A DNA stretch of 64,000 nucleotides from Sinomonas humi (GCF_000802235.1 NZ_JTDL01000104.1:62001-126000), one strand, 5' to 3'; shown: positions 46,999 through 57,390, counted from the first letter of the stretch. The notes: generated from the letters alone by a model not told the origin. Translations and numbers: made by a program.

Positions 46999-48543
46999 CT
47001 ACTCCTTGCTCTGGGCCTTCCCCTCGACGAGCCTGCGCACGGCGTCGATGAACGCCGTGCCCCGCTGCGCGTAGGACGCGAACTGGTCCATCGAGGCGGC
47101 CGCCGGTGCCATGAGCACCGTGTCGCCCGTCCCCGCGGCATCTGCCGCACGCTCGACAGCACGAGCCATGATGCTCGCTCCGTCGGGCCGGTCCCCTTCA
47201 GTGTCGCCCGGGTCGATCCGGATCACCGGGACATTCGGCGCGTGTCGCTTCAGGGCGCCGGCCAGGTCGCTGCTGTCGACCCCGATGAGCACCACCGACT
47301 TGAGGCGCCGCGCGTGCCTTGCGACGAGCTCGTCGTACGTGACCCCCTTGGAGAGGCCGCCCGCGATCCAGACGACTGAACCGAAGGCCGCGAGCGAGGC
47401 GCTCGCCGCGTGCGGGTTGGTCGCCTTGGAGTCATTGACCCAGACGACGCCGTCGAACGTCGCCACCGGCTGGATGCGATGGTCGCCGGGCAGATAGTTG
47501 CGCAAGCCTTCCCGGACCGCCACGGGTTCGACACCGACGGCACGCACAAGGGCCGCGGCGGCAAGGGCGTTGGCCACCATATGCCGCGGCGCGATCTCCC
47601 CCAAGTCCGCGACGGAAGCGAGCTCGGCGGCGTGGTCCCTTCGCTCAGGGATGTACGCGCGGTCCACGAGAAGACCGTCGACTACCCCCACCATGCTGAG
47701 CCCTGGGGTACGAGTCGTGAAGCCGATTGCTCGGCACCCCTCGACGACGTCGGCTTCCTCGACCATCCGCTCAGTTTCGATCTGCTCGGCGTTGTAGACG
47801 GCTGCCTTCTGCGTATTGCGGTAGATCTTCGCCTTGTCCGCAAGGTAGCTCTCGTAGGAGCCGTGCCAGTCCACATGGTCCTCGGCGACGTTGAGCACGA
47901 CGGCGGCCACAGGCGAGAGCGACTCGGCCCAGTGCAGCTGGAAGCTTGAGAGCTCGACGACGAACGCGTCGTACTCGACGGGCTCTCGGATCGCGTCGAG
48001 GATCGGGGTACCCACGTTGCCGACAGCCACGGCCTTGAGGCCGCCGGCGCGGAGCATCGACTCAGCCATGCCGACCGTCGTCGTCTTCCCGTTGGTGCCC
48101 GTCACGGCGAGCCAGGCCGCGGTCTTCTTGCCGCGCCGCGAACGAACGCGCCATGCGAGCTCGACGTCGCCCCAGATGGGAACGTGCTTGCGGGCGGCCG
48201 CGGCGAGCACCGCCTGATCGGGGCGCCACCCCGGCGAAGTGACGACCAAGTCCGGCAGCTCCCCCTCGACCAAGGGAAGCGCCTGCACCGCATCGGGCCC
48301 GAGCAGTACGTCGACGGCGCCGACGATTCGAAGCGTCTCCGCCTGCGCCTGGGTCCGCTCGGTCACCGATCCATCCACGACGACGACGCTCGCCCCGAGC
48401 TCGACAAGCGTGTCGGCCGCCGCGAAGCCAGAAACCCCGATTCCCGTGACGACGACGCGCAGGCCCGACCAGTCGGCGTCCCAGGAAGTGAGCGATGCGA
48501 GCCGCTCACGATGCCTCTCGAAAGAGTCCCTGCCTCCGGTCAC
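46999..48543 (-). CDS. murD: UDP-N-acetylmuramoylalanine--D-glutamate ligase
   Basis: A 514-residue Mur ligase adding D-Glu. N-terminal Rossmann segment [18 protein letters not shown]-loop [13 protein letters not shown], the metal/substrate region [25 protein letters not shown], and [15 protein letters not shown] are all present. I chose GTG 48543 because its GTGA overlaps the mraY stop, the junction type used across this operon. ATG 48558 would add 5 residues. Confidence 0.96.
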   Translation of the reverse strand: MTGGRDSFERHRERLASLTSWDADWSGLRVVVTGIGVSGFAAADTLVELGASVVVVDGSVTERTQAQAETLRIVGAVDVLLGPDAVQALPLVEGELPDLVVTSPGWRPDQAVLAAAARKHVPIWGDVELAWRVRSRRGKKTAAWLAVTGTNGKTTTVGMAESMLRAGGLKAVAVGNVGTPILDAIREPVEYDAFVVELSSFQLHWAESLSPVAAVVLNVAEDHVDWHGSYESYLADKAKIYRNTQKAAVYNAEQIETERMVEEADVVEGCRAIGFTTRTPGLSMVGVVDGLLVDRAYIPERRDHAAELASVADLGEIAPRHMVANALAAAALVRAVGVEPVAVREGLRNYLPGDHRIQPVATFDGVVWVNDSKATNPHAASASLAAFGSVVWIAGGLSKGVTYDELVARHARRLKSVVLIGVDSSDLAGALKRHAPNVPVIRIDPGDTEGDRPDGASIMARAVERAADAAGTGDTVLMAPAAASMDQFASYAQRGTAFIDAVRRLVEGKAQSKE

Positions 48544-49649
48544 AGTCCAGCCACCCATTCCGCATAGAACACTGCCAGTGCGACGGCCACGAAGAGCCCC
48601 GCGAGAATCCAGAATCTGACGACGACGGTTACCTCAGCCCAGCCCTTGAGTTCGAAGTGGTGCTGGAGCGGTGCCATCTTGAAAAGGCGTTTCCCCTTGG
48701 TGAGCTTGAAGTAGCCCACCTGGAGGATGACCGAAAGCGTGATGAGCACGAACAGGCCGCCCATGATGCCGAGCAGGAGCTCGGTGCGTGTCAGGATCGC
48801 GAACCCAGCGATTGCCGCCCCGATCGCGAGCGAACCGGTGTCGCCCATGAAGATCTTTGCCGGCGAGGTGTTCCACCAGAGGAATCCCACGAGCGCCGCG
48901 CTCATGATCGCGGCGAGGAGCGCGAGGTCGAGTGGGTCGCGGACCTGGTAGCAGACAGAGCCGGGAACGCGCGCAGAGCCGCAGTGCTGATTGCTCTGCC
49001 AGATGCCCATGAGCGTGTAGGCCCCGAAAATCATGATGGACGCCCCCGCCGCAAGCCCGTCGAGGCCATCGGTGAGGTTCACACCGTTGCTCGCCGCCGT
49101 GACAAGGAAATTTGCCCAGATCACGAAGAGGATCGCCCCGAGGACCGCGCCGCCGAACGCGAGGTTCAGCCACGGGATATCGCGCAGGAACGAGATCATC
49201 GTCGATGCGGGGGTCCTGCCTTGGCCGTCGGGGAACTGGAGGACGAGGAGGGCGAATATGATGCCGATCGCGCCCTGCCCGATGAGCTTGGCGCGCGCGC
49301 TCAGGCCCAGGCTCCGTTGCTTCGAGATCTTGATGAAGTCATCGAGGAAGCCAACGACCCCCATTCCCACCATGAGGAACAGGAGGAGCACACCCGACAT
49401 AGTCGGTCCGCCTGCTCCTGGATGCATGAGCCAGACGATGAAGTGAGCCAAGAAATACGAGATCACTGTTGCGAGGACGAAGACAGCCCCGCCCATGGTC
49501 GGTGTCCCGCGCTTCGTATGGTGACTCGTTGGTCCATCGTCCCGGATGAACTGCCCGTAGCCCTTGTGGACGAGCACCCGGATGAACAGCGGCGTGCCGA
49601 CGAAAGCGAGTACGAGGGCGAGCCCGGCACCGATGAGCAGTGCGATCAC
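48540..49649 (-). CDS. mraY: Phospho-MurNAc-pentapeptide translocase
   Basis: A 369-residue integral membrane enzyme making lipid I from UDP-MurNAc-pentapeptide and undecaprenyl phosphate. It has about ten membrane helices. Signatures are [20 protein letters not shown] with the Mg-binding [25 protein letters not shown] and the C-terminal [11 protein letters not shown] with the HHH-type loop. GTG 49649 overlaps the murF stop as GTGA. About 25 residues ([19 protein letters not shown] region) form an extended extracytoplasmic loop seen in actinobacterial MraY. Confidence 0.97.
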   Translation of the reverse strand: MIALLIGAGLALVLAFVGTPLFIRVLVHKGYGQFIRDDGPTSHHTKRGTPTMGGAVFVLATVISYFLAHFIVWLMHPGAGGPTMSGVLLLFLMVGMGVVGFLDDFIKISKQRSLGLSARAKLIGQGAIGIIFALLVLQFPDGQGRTPASTMISFLRDIPWLNLAFGGAVLGAILFVIWANFLVTAASNGVNLTDGLDGLAAGASIMIFGAYTLMGIWQSNQHCGSARVPGSVCYQVRDPLDLALLAAIMSAALVGFLWWNTSPAKIFMGDTGSLAIGAAIAGFAILTRTELLLGIMGGLFVLITLSVILQVGYFKLTKGKRLFKMAPLQHHFELKGWAEVTVVVRFWILAGLFVAVALAVFYAEWVAGL

Positions 49650-51151
49650 ATGAGCTCCGTTCGGGCGGTGTCACTGGGCTGATCCTGCGCGGCCCATGCT
49701 ATCCGATCGCCGAGATGCCGCAGTCCCACCCCGTTCGAGGACTTGACGAGGACGAGATCGCCGGGCTCGAGTTCGCCCTCGAGCAGCTCGAAGGCCTCAT
49801 CGACATCCTCGACGAACGTGCACTCGTCACCCCACGAACCTTCGTTCACGGCCGATACATACAGCGCCCGCGCTTCGCGTCCGACGACGACGAGCCGGTC
49901 GATGTTGAGCCTCACGACCAGGGTGCCCACTGCGGTGTGGGCTGCGATCGATTCGTCGCCCAACTCGAGCATGGCGCCGAGGACGGCCCACGTGCGGCGA
50001 CCGCGCCCGAGATCGGCGAGCGTCTGAAGGGCCGCCCGCATCGACTCGGGGTTCGCGTTGTACGCGTCATTGATCACGGTGACACCGTCGGCCCGGTCGG
50101 TCCGCTCCATTCGCCAACGGCTCGCTGCCGCCTGGGACGAGAGTGAGGCCGCGATGGCGTCTGTGCCGATGCCAGCAGCGTGTGCCGCGGCCGCGGCAGC
50201 GAGCAGGTTGCCGACGTGGTGCGCTCCGATCAGCCGGCTGTGGACTTCCACCGGTGGTTCTCCCCCGATGCTCAGCCCGAAGACGGGCCGACCGTCTCCG
50301 TCTACGCGGCTGTCAAGGGCGGCGACGACGGTGCCCGGCACGGCCGACGGCGAGACGGCGTCGGGATGTGCCGTGAAGAAGATCTTCCTCGCAATAGTCC
50401 TGGCTTCCATTGCGCGGACTCGCGGATCGTCGTAGTTCACGACCGCCGTCCCCTCGGGGGCAAGGGCCTCCACGAGTTCGCCCTTGGCGATGGCGATGTT
50501 CTCGACTCCACCGAATTCGCCAGCGTGCGCAGTGCCGACGACGAGGACCACGCCGATGTCCGGAACGACCATGTCCGCGAGGTAGCGGATATGCCCGATG
50601 CCCGTTGCGCCCATCTCGATCACGAGATAGCGGGTCGATTCGTCTGCGGTGAAGACGGTCAGCGGAACGCCTACCTCGCCGTTGTACGAGCCTTGGGGCG
50701 AGATAGTCGCCGTCGGGCCTGCCGAGCCCTCGGGAGTCGAGCGGAAGATCCCGGCGATCAGATCCTTGGTGGTCGTCTTCCCCGCCGAGCCCGTGATTCC
50801 CACCACGGTGAATTCAAGCCCGCGAGCCGCGCGTGCCTCGCGAATCCGGCGTACGGCCTCCTTCGCGAGGGCGCCCATGGCGAGTACCGCGTCGGGCACG
50901 ATGACGGACGGGAACACTGTGCCGGCGTCGTCGTCTACCTCACGTTCGCAGAGCGCGAGCACCGCGCCGGCCGCGAACGCCGCTTCGACAAAGCTGTGCC
51001 CGTCAGCATGTTCGCCTGGCTTCGCAACGTACAGGGAGCCCTTGCCGACTTCCCGGGAATCGGTCGCCACGTGGGTAGGGATGGTCTGCGGATCGCCCAC
51101 GAGGCGCCCGCCGGTGATGCGGGCGATCTCCGCCGCGCTGAACTCAATCAT
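49646..51151 (-). CDS. murF: UDP-MurNAc-tripeptide--D-Ala-D-Ala ligase
   Basis: A 501-residue Mur ligase adding D-Ala-D-Ala. The N-terminal domain has [18 protein letters not shown], the ATP loop is [15 protein letters not shown], then [20 protein letters not shown] and [11 protein letters not shown] in the C-terminal domain. ATG 51151 overlaps the murE stop by 8 bases. It is cotranscribed with murE and mraY. Confidence 0.97.
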   Translation of the reverse strand: MIEFSAAEIARITGGRLVGDPQTIPTHVATDSREVGKGSLYVAKPGEHADGHSFVEAAFAAGAVLALCEREVDDDAGTVFPSVIVPDAVLAMGALAKEAVRRIREARAARGLEFTVVGITGSAGKTTTKDLIAGIFRSTPEGSAGPTATISPQGSYNGEVGVPLTVFTADESTRYLVIEMGATGIGHIRYLADMVVPDIGVVLVVGTAHAGEFGGVENIAIAKGELVEALAPEGTAVVNYDDPRVRAMEARTIARKIFFTAHPDAVSPSAVPGTVVAALDSRVDGDGRPVFGLSIGGEPPVEVHSRLIGAHHVGNLLAAAAAAHAAGIGTDAIAASLSSQAAASRWRMERTDRADGVTVINDAYNANPESMRAALQTLADLGRGRRTWAVLGAMLELGDESIAAHTAVGTLVVRLNIDRLVVVGREARALYVSAVNEGSWGDECTFVEDVDEAFELLEGELEPGDLVLVKSSNGVGLRHLGDRIAWAAQDQPSDTARTELM

Positions 51152-52796
51152 CGGTTGTGGACTCTATCTGCTCGTTGACGGGGCTGAGGAATCCGCTGGC
51201 CACGAGCGCGGCGCGGAGCTCGACCCGGTCGTCTAGGGCGTGGTTGATGCCTTTGACCTCCTGGAACACCTCGTGGCCACGGCCGGCGACGAGGACGACG
51301 TCGTCCTCGTCCGCGACTTCCACAGCACGGCGGATGGCGGCGGCTCGAGGGGCGACCTCCTCGATCGTCCGGTGCAGACCCCACATCGCATCTTCGTTCC
51401 TTGCGCCCTCGAGGACCTCCTGCCGGATGGCAGCGGGATCCTCGTCATGGGGGTCGTCGTCGGTCACGATGACCACGTCGGCGCCGCGGGCAGCGACCGC
51501 TCCCATGAGCGGTCGTTTGGTCTGATCGCGCTGTCCCGTGGCTCCGAAGACGATGATGACCCGGCCCGTCCCGTCGGCAGGACGGACGGCGTCAAGCGCC
51601 CGCTCGAGCGCATCGGGGTTGTGTGCGAAGTCGACCACGGCAGCCGGTCTGGTGCCCACCAGTTGCATCCGTCCGGGGACTTCGACGCTGAACGGATCGT
51701 CGTCGGCGGCCCGCTGGATACGTTCGAGGGGGATGCCAGCGGCATGGACTAGAAGCGCGGCGAGAGCCGCGTTGGCAACGTTGAACGCTCCCGGCAGGCC
51801 GGTCCGGAGCCGCAAGGACTGCCCGTCAGGGCCCGCGAGTTCGAAGGCCGTCCCGAGTCCCCAACGCTCGCTCTGCGTGAGCCTCCAGTCGGCCGGGTTG
51901 CCGGCGAGCGAGAGTGTCGTGACCGGGATAGGCGCGGAGTCGGCCAGGCGACGGCCCCACGAGTCGTCGACGACGACGACGCCGCGCGTCGCGCGCTCGG
52001 GTGTGAAGAGCCGCGCCTTCGCCGCGAAGTAGTCCTCCATCGTCACGTGGAGGTCGAGGTGGTCCTGGGTCAGGTTCGTGAAGCCCACGGCGTCATACCG
52101 GACGCCGTCCACGCGGCGGTACTCGATCGCATGCGACGAGACCTCCATCGACGCCGCTGTCACGCCTTTCTCCCGCATGAGGGCGAGCAGGGCGTGGACG
52201 TCCGTTGACTCAGGGGTCGTCAGCCGGCTGGGTATGGGTTCGCCGCCTGCCACGATCTCGATCGTGCCGATGAGCCCGGTCCTGTGCCCGAGCGCTTGGA
52301 AGAGGGAATTCGCAAAGTACGTCGTCGTCGTCTTGCCGTTGGTGCCAGTGACCCCGAGGAGGAGCGGGCTCGAACCATTGCCCGGGTGGTTCTCGAAGAC
52401 GAGAGCGGCGACGGGCCCGACGGCGGCCCTGGCGTCGTCCACCACGAGGACGGGGACGCTCTCGCCATCGTCCATGGCCAGGAGGTGGGCGCCAGCCTCG
52501 TCGGTCAGGACCGCGACAGCGCCGGACTCGATGGCCTGCGGCACGAAGGACGCCCCGTGGCGTGCTGATCCGGGCACGGCAACATACAGATCCCCCACCT
52601 CGACGCTCCGGGAATCGAGGGACACCCCGGTGAGCTCGACGTCGTCCATACCTTCATGCGGAAGCCCGAGCAGTTCGGCGACTTCCGAGAGCCGTATGGG
52701 CCGGGTGTGCTGTGGACGGAAAGCAGACCTCGCCGCTGTGCCTTGGTGGGACCCGGACGGCTCGTCCACGGTACTCGCGTGCTCGCTCACATTCAC
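51144..52796 (-). CDS. murE: UDP-MurNAc-L-Ala-D-Glu ligase MurE (probable L-lysine-adding type)
   Basis: A 550-residue Mur ligase adding the third stem residue. The ATP loop is [14 protein letters not shown], with TTPESTDVHALLA and FTNLTQDHLDLHVTMEDYF also diagnostic. The amino-acid specificity motif, DNPR in meso-DAP enzymes, reads DDPH at residues 447-450. The Arg that contacts the meso-DAP carboxylate is replaced, which argues for L-Lys (or another diamino acid) as the third residue, as in Micrococcaceae. The N-terminal ~35 residues are variable. ATG 52796 starts it, 99 bases after ftsI. Confidence 0.95.
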   Translation of the reverse strand: MNVSEHASTVDEPSGSHQGTAARSAFRPQHTRPIRLSEVAELLGLPHEGMDDVELTGVSLDSRSVEVGDLYVAVPGSARHGASFVPQAIESGAVAVLTDEAGAHLLAMDDGESVPVLVVDDARAAVGPVAALVFENHPGNGSSPLLLGVTGTNGKTTTTYFANSLFQALGHRTGLIGTIEIVAGGEPIPSRLTTPESTDVHALLALMREKGVTAASMEVSSHAIEYRRVDGVRYDAVGFTNLTQDHLDLHVTMEDYFAAKARLFTPERATRGVVVVDDSWGRRLADSAPIPVTTLSLAGNPADWRLTQSERWGLGTAFELAGPDGQSLRLRTGLPGAFNVANAALAALLVHAAGIPLERIQRAADDDPFSVEVPGRMQLVGTRPAAVVDFAHNPDALERALDAVRPADGTGRVIIVFGATGQRDQTKRPLMGAVAARGADVVIVTDDDPHDEDPAAIRQEVLEGARNEDAMWGLHRTIEEVAPRAAAIRRAVEVADEDDVVLVAGRGHEVFQEVKGINHALDDRVELRAALVASGFLSPVNEQIESTTDD

Positions 52797-52895
52797 CTTC
52801 GTTGCATTTCGGGGATTCCAACTCTAGTCGCTGGACAGGAGGCAGATCGGACCTGCTCGCGCTCTGCGGGATCCCGAGGGCCCCCGGGAAGCCCG

Positions 52896-54746
52896 CTACT
52901 TCCCGTACTGGGGGTAGGCCACGGGCGTTCCCGTCGACGGCGGAACGTTGTAGAGCCGCAGCGCCTGGGACATGATGCTCCGGAATACCGGGCCCTGCGT
53001 GATGCCGTAGATGTTGCCTTGGGGCCGTTGGATGACGACTGCCACGATGAACCGCGGATTCTCGATTGGCGCCATGCCGATGAGCGAGGCGGTGTACCCG
53101 TCATAGCCGGGCGTCCCGTCGTCGCGTGGCGCTTGGGAGGTTCCGGTCTTTGCGCCCACCCGGTACCCGGGAATGCCTGCGTCCTTGACTTCGCCCATCG
53201 TGACGTCGCTTTCGAGCATGTTCTTCACGAGCTGGGCGGTCTGCGGGCTGATGACCTGGGTGGTCGGCTTGTCGGGAGTCTTGTTCTCGGCGCCGTTGGC
53301 TCCGATGTAGCCGTCGATCAGCCGGGGCTGCACCATGGTGCCGTTGTTGGCAATGGCGTCGTAGGCGCGCACTGTCTGCAGCGTGGACTGGGTCACGCCC
53401 TGACCGAACAGGACGGTGTTCTGCTGGCGGATGTCCCACTTGTCAGGGGTTGCGAAGATCCCGGACGCCTCGCCCGGCAGGCCGATGTCGGGCGCCTGGC
53501 CGATCCCGAATTTGGTGAAGTAGTCGTACCTCTGCTGGTTGGTGAGCGCCTGACCCGCCAGGACGGTCCCCGTGTTCATCGAGTAGCCGAGGATGCCTGC
53601 GAGCGTGCGCTTCTCCGTGCCGTGGGTGAAGGCGTCGCTGAATGTCTCGCCGTCGATCGTCACGGTCGGCGGCACCGTGTATTCGCTCAGGGGATTGGCC
53701 TTGCCCTCTTGGATGAGGGCCGACATCGTGAGCGCCTTCTCCACAGATCCCGGCTCATATGCCGCCGTGACCGCGCGGACGCCGCGGTCCTTGGCCGCTG
53801 TCTTGGAGGGATCATTCGGATCGACAGGGTTCGTGTCAGCCATCGCAAGGATGTCGCCCGTCTTCGCGTCCATGACGATCGCATTGCCCCACTCTGCGTG
53901 GAGCTGGTCGACCGAGGACTGCACCGCCTGTTGCGCGTAGTACTGCAGGTCCGAGTTGATGGTGAGCTTCACCGTCTGGCCGTTCTGGGCCGGAGTCAAG
54001 TCGTCTGTTGCGACCGGGATCCGCAGGCCGTCGGCTCCGATCTCGTACGTGCGCTTCCCGTCCGTGCCGGAGAGCTGGGAATTCTGGGTCTGCTCTATGC
54101 CCGCAAGTCCCGTGCCGTCGCTTCCCACGAAACCCACAAGGTTGCCGCCGACAGCCCCCTGCGGGTACACGCGCTGGGAAGTGCCCTCGGAGTAGACCCC
54201 GGGGAAGGCGAGATCGGAAACGTGCTGCTCGACGTCCGGGGTCACGTTCCGCGCGACGTAGTTGAACTTCTTGGTTCCCGTGACAGCGGCGGTGACTTGA
54301 TCCACCGTCATACCGAGCGCGCCTGCCAGATCCGAGATCGCCTGGCTGCGGGAGACGGTAACGAGGTTGGTCCCGTCGCCTTCCTTCTCTGTCCGCTGAT
54401 AGTCCGTGAAGTTGGACGCCACAGTCTGGTCGACCGTGATGTTGTAGCGAATCACGCTCTGGGCGAGGACCTTGCCGGACGCATCCACGATCTCGCCGCG
54501 CTGCGCCGGGAGGACTGTCGTCTGGAGTCGCTTGTCGAGCGCAGCCTGAGCGTAGCCGCCGATGTCGAGTCCCTGCACCATGATGAGCCGCCCACCGATG
54601 ACAAGCAGGAGGACGAGCATGATGCCGACGCCGAGACGGAGACGCTTGGTCGCGTGTGGGAGCCTTACGGGAAATCCTGTGGAACCCCTGCTGCGCCCCG
54701 CCGTCGTGCGTCCTGTCTGCGCCGTGCTCTTGCTCGCCTTGGCCAC
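52896..54746 (-). CDS. ftsI: Septal transpeptidase FtsI (class B PBP)
   Basis: A 616-residue division transpeptidase. A basic N-terminus leads to one membrane helix (~37-58, RLGVGIMLVLLLVIGGRLIM). A pedestal domain starts at LPAQRGEIVDASGKVLAQSV. The transpeptidase domain has the active-site SVEK with Ser334/Lys337, SMN at 389-391 and KTG at 533-535. The usual STFK motif is here SVEK, seen in some actinobacterial FtsI. ATG 54746 follows the ftsL-like stop by 48 bases. Confidence 0.95.
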   Translation of the reverse strand: MAKASKSTAQTGRTTAGRSRGSTGFPVRLPHATKRLRLGVGIMLVLLLVIGGRLIMVQGLDIGGYAQAALDKRLQTTVLPAQRGEIVDASGKVLAQSVIRYNITVDQTVASNFTDYQRTEKEGDGTNLVTVSRSQAISDLAGALGMTVDQVTAAVTGTKKFNYVARNVTPDVEQHVSDLAFPGVYSEGTSQRVYPQGAVGGNLVGFVGSDGTGLAGIEQTQNSQLSGTDGKRTYEIGADGLRIPVATDDLTPAQNGQTVKLTINSDLQYYAQQAVQSSVDQLHAEWGNAIVMDAKTGDILAMADTNPVDPNDPSKTAAKDRGVRAVTAAYEPGSVEKALTMSALIQEGKANPLSEYTVPPTVTIDGETFSDAFTHGTEKRTLAGILGYSMNTGTVLAGQALTNQQRYDYFTKFGIGQAPDIGLPGEASGIFATPDKWDIRQQNTVLFGQGVTQSTLQTVRAYDAIANNGTMVQPRLIDGYIGANGAENKTPDKPTTQVISPQTAQLVKNMLESDVTMGEVKDAGIPGYRVGAKTGTSQAPRDDGTPGYDGYTASLIGMAPIENPRFIVAVVIQRPQGNIYGITQGPVFRSIMSQALRLYNVPPSTGTPVAYPQYGK

Positions 54747-54794
54747 GCTTAAGTCCCTTGCTCGTTCTTCTCGCCCGGCGCCGGGCCTAACCGG

Positions 54795-55439
54795 CTACTG
54801 GCCAGGCGTCCTCTGCTGCGGCGCGGGAACTGTCCCGCCGTTGAGCACCACCGGCGTCGCCGGGGCGGTAGGCGCCGCAGCCTTCGGCGCCGGAGATGCT
54901 GGCGTCGCCTTGGCAGCGGCGTTGGTCTGCTTCAGCGCGTCCGAGGGCGACGGCGAGGGGGCGGGAGTCGCGTCGTACCCGGCAACTTCGGGGGACGCGA
55001 TGACCGCACCCTGCGACGCGCCCTTCTGGGCGGGCGTCGGCTGGCCAGTGACGAGGAGCGTCTTCAGGTCGATCTGGCCCTTCGACGTCGCCGCCACCAT
55101 TCCCAATTGTGCCGCGCGGGCGGCCAGATTCTGGGGAGCCTCGTAGTTTTGGACACGCTGCTGCAGGTCCTGGTTCTGCTGCTCGAGGGAGAGCTGCTGG
55201 TTCTTGAGCTCCACCAGCTGGTACTGCCCGGAAGTGACAGAGATGTTGAGCACGAGCACGGCGATGAGCGCCACAGCGAGGACGCCAAGGCAGAAGACGG
55301 CGAACGGGGCACGTCGGCGTACCGGAAGGGTGCGGACGAGGGAGAGCGGCGCCCGTTGCGGCGTACTCGCCGGTGCGGGACGTCCCGCGACGGCGGAGGT
55401 GCCCGACGTCATGGCCTTCGTCTGGGCTGCTGCGCTCAT
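54795..55439 (-). CDS. FtsL-like septum formation initiator protein
   Basis: A 214-residue bitopic protein between rsmH and ftsI, the position of ftsL. A basic/Pro-rich N-terminus (~1-45) is followed by one membrane helix (~46-68) and a short coiled coil ([23 protein letters not shown], ~72-95). Next comes the [15 protein letters not shown] box, similar to the DivIC/FtsL post-coil motif. The last ~100 residues are Ala/Pro-rich and probably disordered in the wall. ATG 55439 overlaps the rsmH stop (ATGA). Sequence conservation of FtsL is too low for certainty; position and architecture carry the call. Confidence 0.82.
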   Translation of the reverse strand: MSAAAQTKAMTSGTSAVAGRPAPASTPQRAPLSLVRTLPVRRRAPFAVFCLGVLAVALIAVLVLNISVTSGQYQLVELKNQQLSLEQQNQDLQQRVQNYEAPQNLAARAAQLGMVAATSKGQIDLKTLLVTGQPTPAQKGASQGAVIASPEVAGYDATPAPSPSPSDALKQTNAAAKATPASPAPKAAAPTAPATPVVLNGGTVPAPQQRTPGQ

Positions 55440-56434
55440 CGTTTGCTCCTGATCTTGATGCGTTCGGCGGCTCGCAATCGGGCCGAGGCGGCCCGAGGGT
55501 TTTCTTCGATCTCTTCGGCGGTCGGAACCTCGGTTCCGCGGGTGACGACTTTCAGCTCCGGCCTGTGCTCCTCGAGTTCGACCGGGAAGCCCGGAGGAGC
55601 CGTGGAGCGCGACCGGGATTGGAGGGCGTTCTTGACGATCCTGTCCTCGAGCGAGTGGTAGGACATGACGACGATGCGTCCGCCGAGGCGGAGCGAGTCG
55701 ACCGCCGCCGGCACAGCCCTCTCGAGAACGTCGAGTTCCTCGTTGACCTCGATGCGGAGCGCTTGGAACGTCCGCTTGGCCGGATGGCCTCCCGTCCGCG
55801 CCGCGCTGGCCGGCACTACCGCTCGAATCGCGTCCACAAGCTCGCCGGTGGTCGCGAACGGGCGGGAGGCGCGTGCCTCGACGATGCGCCGCGCGATCCT
55901 CCCAGCGAATTTCTCTTCGCCCCATGCCCGGATGATCCGGGTGAGGTCCTCGACCGAGTACGTGTTGACGACATCCGCCGCAGTGTGGCCGCGAGACGTA
56001 TCCATGCGCATGTCGAGCGGCGCGTCATACGAGTAGGCGAATCCTCGCTCGCGCTCGTCCAGCTGGAGCGAGGAGACGCCAAGATCCATGAGGACCCCGT
56101 CCGCCCCATCCAGGCCCAGGCTGTCGAGCACTTCCGGAATCTCGTCGTAGACGGCGTGGACGAGCTTGGCCCGTTCGCCGAAAGACGCAAGCCGCTGGCC
56201 CGCAAGGGCGAGAGCCTGCTCGTCACGGTCGATGCCGACGAGCGTCAGGTCCGGGAAGCGCTCGAGGATCGCCTCGCTGTGGCCGCCCATCCCGAGGGTT
56301 GCATCCACGACCACAGGAGCGCGGCCGGCCATGCGAGCGGCCTCGACGCCGGGCGCAAGGAGCGCCACGCAGCGCTCCTTGAGCACGGGGACGTGGCGCT
56401 CTGAGGTCGGGCGGCTTTCGTCCTCTTGCGGCAT
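55436..56434 (-). CDS. rsmH: 16S rRNA (cytosine1402-N4)-methyltransferase
   Basis: A 332-residue SAM-dependent enzyme methylating C1402 of 16S rRNA. Signatures: [16 protein letters not shown] motif [61 protein letters not shown] and [17 protein letters not shown] 56434 has GAAGGAGG at ideal spacing, favoured over the upstream ATG at 56464. Second gene of the dcw cluster after mraZ. Confidence 0.96.
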   Translation of the reverse strand: MPQEDESRPTSERHVPVLKERCVALLAPGVEAARMAGRAPVVVDATLGMGGHSEAILERFPDLTLVGIDRDEQALALAGQRLASFGERAKLVHAVYDEIPEVLDSLGLDGADGVLMDLGVSSLQLDERERGFAYSYDAPLDMRMDTSRGHTAADVVNTYSVEDLTRIIRAWGEEKFAGRIARRIVEARASRPFATTGELVDAIRAVVPASAARTGGHPAKRTFQALRIEVNEELDVLERAVPAAVDSLRLGGRIVVMSYHSLEDRIVKNALQSRSRSTAPPGFPVELEEHRPELKVVTRGTEVPTAEEIEENPRAASARLRAAERIKIRSKR

Positions 56435-56575
56435 GTCCCCTCCTTCGCTGCCGTGTTCCTGCACTTCGGCGAGCCGGGATCCCCCTCCGCACCGTGGGTC
56501 CCTCCCTGGCTCCGGGGAAGGTGAGCCAGGACGGGGCCGCGGGCGGCTGGAGATCTCGGTCCGCCGACCGTTGCC

Positions 56576-57007
56576 TCAGAGAAGCCCTGGTAGGGCGTCC
56601 TCGTCGGTTTCCGAGAAGGAGCTTTCCTTCTCGGCGAGGTAGTCCTCCCACGCCTGGGCGTCCCAGATCTCAGCCCGGGCCCCTACGCCGATCACGGCTA
56701 GGTCCCGGTCCAGGCCTGCATACTTCCGCAGGTTCTGGGGGATCGTGACGCGCCCCTGCTTGTCGGGCACCTCGTCAGAGGCTCCAGACAGGAAGACCCG
56801 GAGGTAATCACGGGACTGGCGCGAGGAGATAGGGGCTTCTCGCATCTGCTCGTGAATCCGTTCGAACTCTTTCTGGCTGAAGACGTAGAGACAGCGTTCC
56901 TGGCCCCGTGTCAGAACCAGCCCGTCGGCCAGTTCGTCGCGGTATTTGGCCGGGAGGATGAGCCGCCCCTTCTCGTCCAGACGCGGCGAATACGTACCGA
57001 GCAACAC
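56576..57007 (-). CDS. mraZ: Transcriptional regulator MraZ
   Basis: A 143-residue AbrB-like double-SWAPPED-HAIRPIN regulator of the dcw operon. Two homologous halves are visible: [24 protein letters not shown] and [18 protein letters not shown], each with the D-x-K/Q-G-R signature. I favour GTG 57007 since it gives the family N-terminus (M-L-L-G-T-Y); the GTG at 57019 is possible. Its own operator of three boxes at 10-bp spacing overlaps the promoter at 57074-57105, so negative autoregulation is likely. Confidence 0.95.
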   Translation of the reverse strand: MLLGTYSPRLDEKGRLILPAKYRDELADGLVLTRGQERCLYVFSQKEFERIHEQMREAPISSRQSRDYLRVFLSGASDEVPDKQGRVTIPQNLRKYAGLDRDLAVIGVGARAEIWDAQAWEDYLAEKESSFSETDEDALPGLL

Positions 57008-57073
57008 CGGCACCACCACCCGTCTGGCCCGAGGGGCTGCACGTCCCTATTCCGTCCACTTCCCTCTTACAGC

Positions 57074-57099
57074 CACCACTTTACTCCACTCTTCTCCAC
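57074..57099 (-). promoter_or_regulatory. MraZ operator (three 10-bp-periodic boxes)
   Basis: On the minus strand GTGGAG (57099-57094), GTGGAG (57089-57084) and GTGGTG (57079-57074) are spaced exactly 10 bp apart with 4-nt spacers AAGA and TAAA. This fits the direct-repeat MraZ box array (TGGNN repeated every 10 bp). It lies 67-92 bases upstream of the mraZ start. Confidence 0.8.
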
Positions 57100-57105
57100 G
57101 GTCAA
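57078..57105 (-). promoter_or_regulatory. Putative dcw operon promoter overlapping MraZ boxes
   Basis: TTGACC (57105-57100) and TAAAGT (57083-57078) on the minus strand are separated by 16 bp. The MraZ boxes fill the spacer and overlap the -10, a layout suited to repression. Confidence 0.5.
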
Positions 57106-57173
57106 CGCAACACGGCACTTTTCTTCCTTGGATGCACACGTAAAAACCCCGGAATCTCGCGAGAGAGCCGGGG

Positions 57174-57200
57174 GTGGGGGGAAGTGGAGCCGAGGTGGAG
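57174..57200 (+). repeat. Plus-strand GTGGRG box array near the mraZ promoter
   Basis: GTGGGG (57174-57179), GTGGAG (57184-57189) and GTGGAG (57195-57200) recur with 10- and 11-bp steps. A further GTGGAG lies at 57225-57230. The boxes match the MraZ operator motif but in the opposite orientation, about 75-100 bp upstream of it. Confidence 0.6.
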
Positions 57201-57272
57201 GCTGAAGGATGCCGTGCGAAGGTCGTGGAGCCGGGCACCACGACGTGGCCGGGGGAAACGGCTCGAAGACGC

Positions 57273-57308
57273 CGCTAAAAACGGCGTTAGGCGCTAAAAA
57301 CGGCGTTA
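57273..57308. repeat. Two 17-bp direct repeats, 19-bp period
   Basis: CGCTAAAAACGGCGTTA occurs at 57273-57289 and again at 57292-57308. The A-runs read as T-runs on the minus strand, immediately after the DUF3040 terminator hairpin, and probably act as its U-tracts. Confidence 0.8.
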
Positions 57309-57312
57309 AAAG

Positions 57313-57343
57313 CGGCGGGACCCGCGAGTAGCGGGTCCCGCCG
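57313..57343 (-). terminator. Intrinsic terminator of the DUF3040 gene
   Basis: A perfect 13-bp GC-rich stem (57313-57325 with 57331-57343) has a 5-nt loop. Read on the minus strand it is followed by CTTTTAACGCCGTTTTTAG, i.e. two T-runs. It separates the DUF3040 unit from mraZ. Confidence 0.88.
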
Positions 57344-57361
57344 AAACTAGGTCAGCCAGAA

Positions 57362-57390
57362 TGGGGAGCGAAGTGGGGAGGAAAGTGGGG
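57362..57390 (+). repeat. Three TGGGG boxes at 12-bp spacing
   Basis: TGGGG at 57362-57366, 57374-57378 and 57386-57390, embedded in AAGTGGGGAGG-type units. The spacing is exactly 12 bp. It lies just beyond the DUF3040 stop codon. Confidence 0.6.

Noticed and set aside
52656-54752. 698-codon open frame antisense to ftsI
   Set aside because: High GC makes long antisense frames common; the sense frame has all class B PBP motifs and the antisense product has no recognisable domain.
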